A DNA stretch of 64,000 bases, taken from NCBI RefSeq assembly GCF_014201875.1, contig NZ_JACHFL010000022.1, forward strand, positions 1 to 64,000, written 5' to 3'. The notes below the pieces were generated by a model. That model saw only the letters and a list, made by a program, of their open reading frames with translations, had not been told where the DNA came from and did no database searches. Shown here in pieces: positions 63,910-64,000 of this stretch; position 1 is the stretch's first letter, and every line of letters begins with the position of its first letter. The DNA comes from Deinococcus humi. Lineage in GTDB: Bacteria > Deinococcota > Deinococci > Deinococcales > Deinococcaceae. The position numbers were made by a program, and so were the translations under genes.

Positions 63910-64000
63910 TCAGTCCGTGGAGGGTTGGTGTGAAGCCTGGGGCGAAGGGGCTTGAAGCAGCACTTCCGCGTCAGGGTGACCGGCGCGGATGGCCAGGATG
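63910..64000 (-). CDS. C-terminal fragment of a gene running off the window
   Basis: The minus-strand frame reads ILAIRAGHPDAEVLLQAPSP followed by QASHQPSTD and a TGA at 63912-63910. The polar, Pro/Gln-rich ending looks like a normal protein tail. Family cannot be told. Confidence 0.35.
   Translation of the reverse strand, partial: ILAIRAGHPDAEVLLQAPSPQASHQPSTD

Noticed and set aside
1..64000. tRNA, rRNA, CRISPR arrays and the Deinococcus radiation/desiccation response motif
   Set aside because: Looked for by eye on both strands and not found; a covariance or motif search would be decisive.

Overview
The window reads as accessory-rich DNA of a Deinococcus-type bacterium. This is an inference from GC-rich coding sequence, many soluble GAF/PAS histidine kinases with a bacteriophytochrome-like kinase core, several HD-GYP and GGDEF proteins, PRC-barrel/YsnF stress proteins, and IS families common in that genus. 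No rRNA, tRNA or CRISPR array was seen.

Layout. 1-88 is the end of an IS3-like element. 0.3-12 kb holds mostly poorly known genes: a lipoprotein, an ArsR-like regulator, an S41-type peptidase, a methyltransferase, a PadR/permease-prefix pair, a DinB-like protein and a GNAT acetyltransferase. It includes an AT-rich patch at 6.95-7.58 kb. 12-20 kb holds a three-GAF histidine kinase and an envelope/stress block (PRC-barrel protein with internal repeats, YsnF-like protein, small and large membrane proteins, DUF421 protein). 20.3-31 kb is an island bracketed by decayed IS6-family elements. It carries a MazEF-like toxin-antitoxin pair, a relic resembling Sua5/YrdC, three small secreted proteins, a repeat protein, a SARP-like ATPase regulator and a subtilisin-like lipoprotein protease. 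Two secreted-protein genes, on opposite strands either side of the SARP gene, share a 70-bp upstream sequence at about 92% identity.

31-39.6 kb is a signalling block: a diguanylate cyclase, a six-PAS histidine kinase overlapping a response regulator and followed by a second one, and a LOV-domain histidine kinase. 39.7-47 kb is largely a mobile-element graveyard (two tyrosine-recombinase relics, an intact IS1182-type element, a truncated Tn3 transposase) around an intact AraC-EamA-B3/B4 operon. 47-64 kb returns to signalling: another GGDEF protein, three HD-GYP proteins, a four-gene cassette (DUF4388, Ras-like GTPase, roadblock, V4R-like) that recalls actinobacterial conservons, a CheB-CheR fusion whose 3' end is supplied by a 192-bp MITE, a histidine kinase, two alpha/beta hydrolases, a truncated ECF sigma factor and a single-domain response regulator.

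How the genes work together. Most intact genes sense signals and relay them by phosphotransfer, c-di-GMP turnover or a small GTPase. The IS and recombinase debris marks the insertion-prone intervals. The least described units are the GTPase/roadblock cassette (50.5-52.9 kb) and the twin-leader secreted-protein/SARP island (22.5-27.8 kb).
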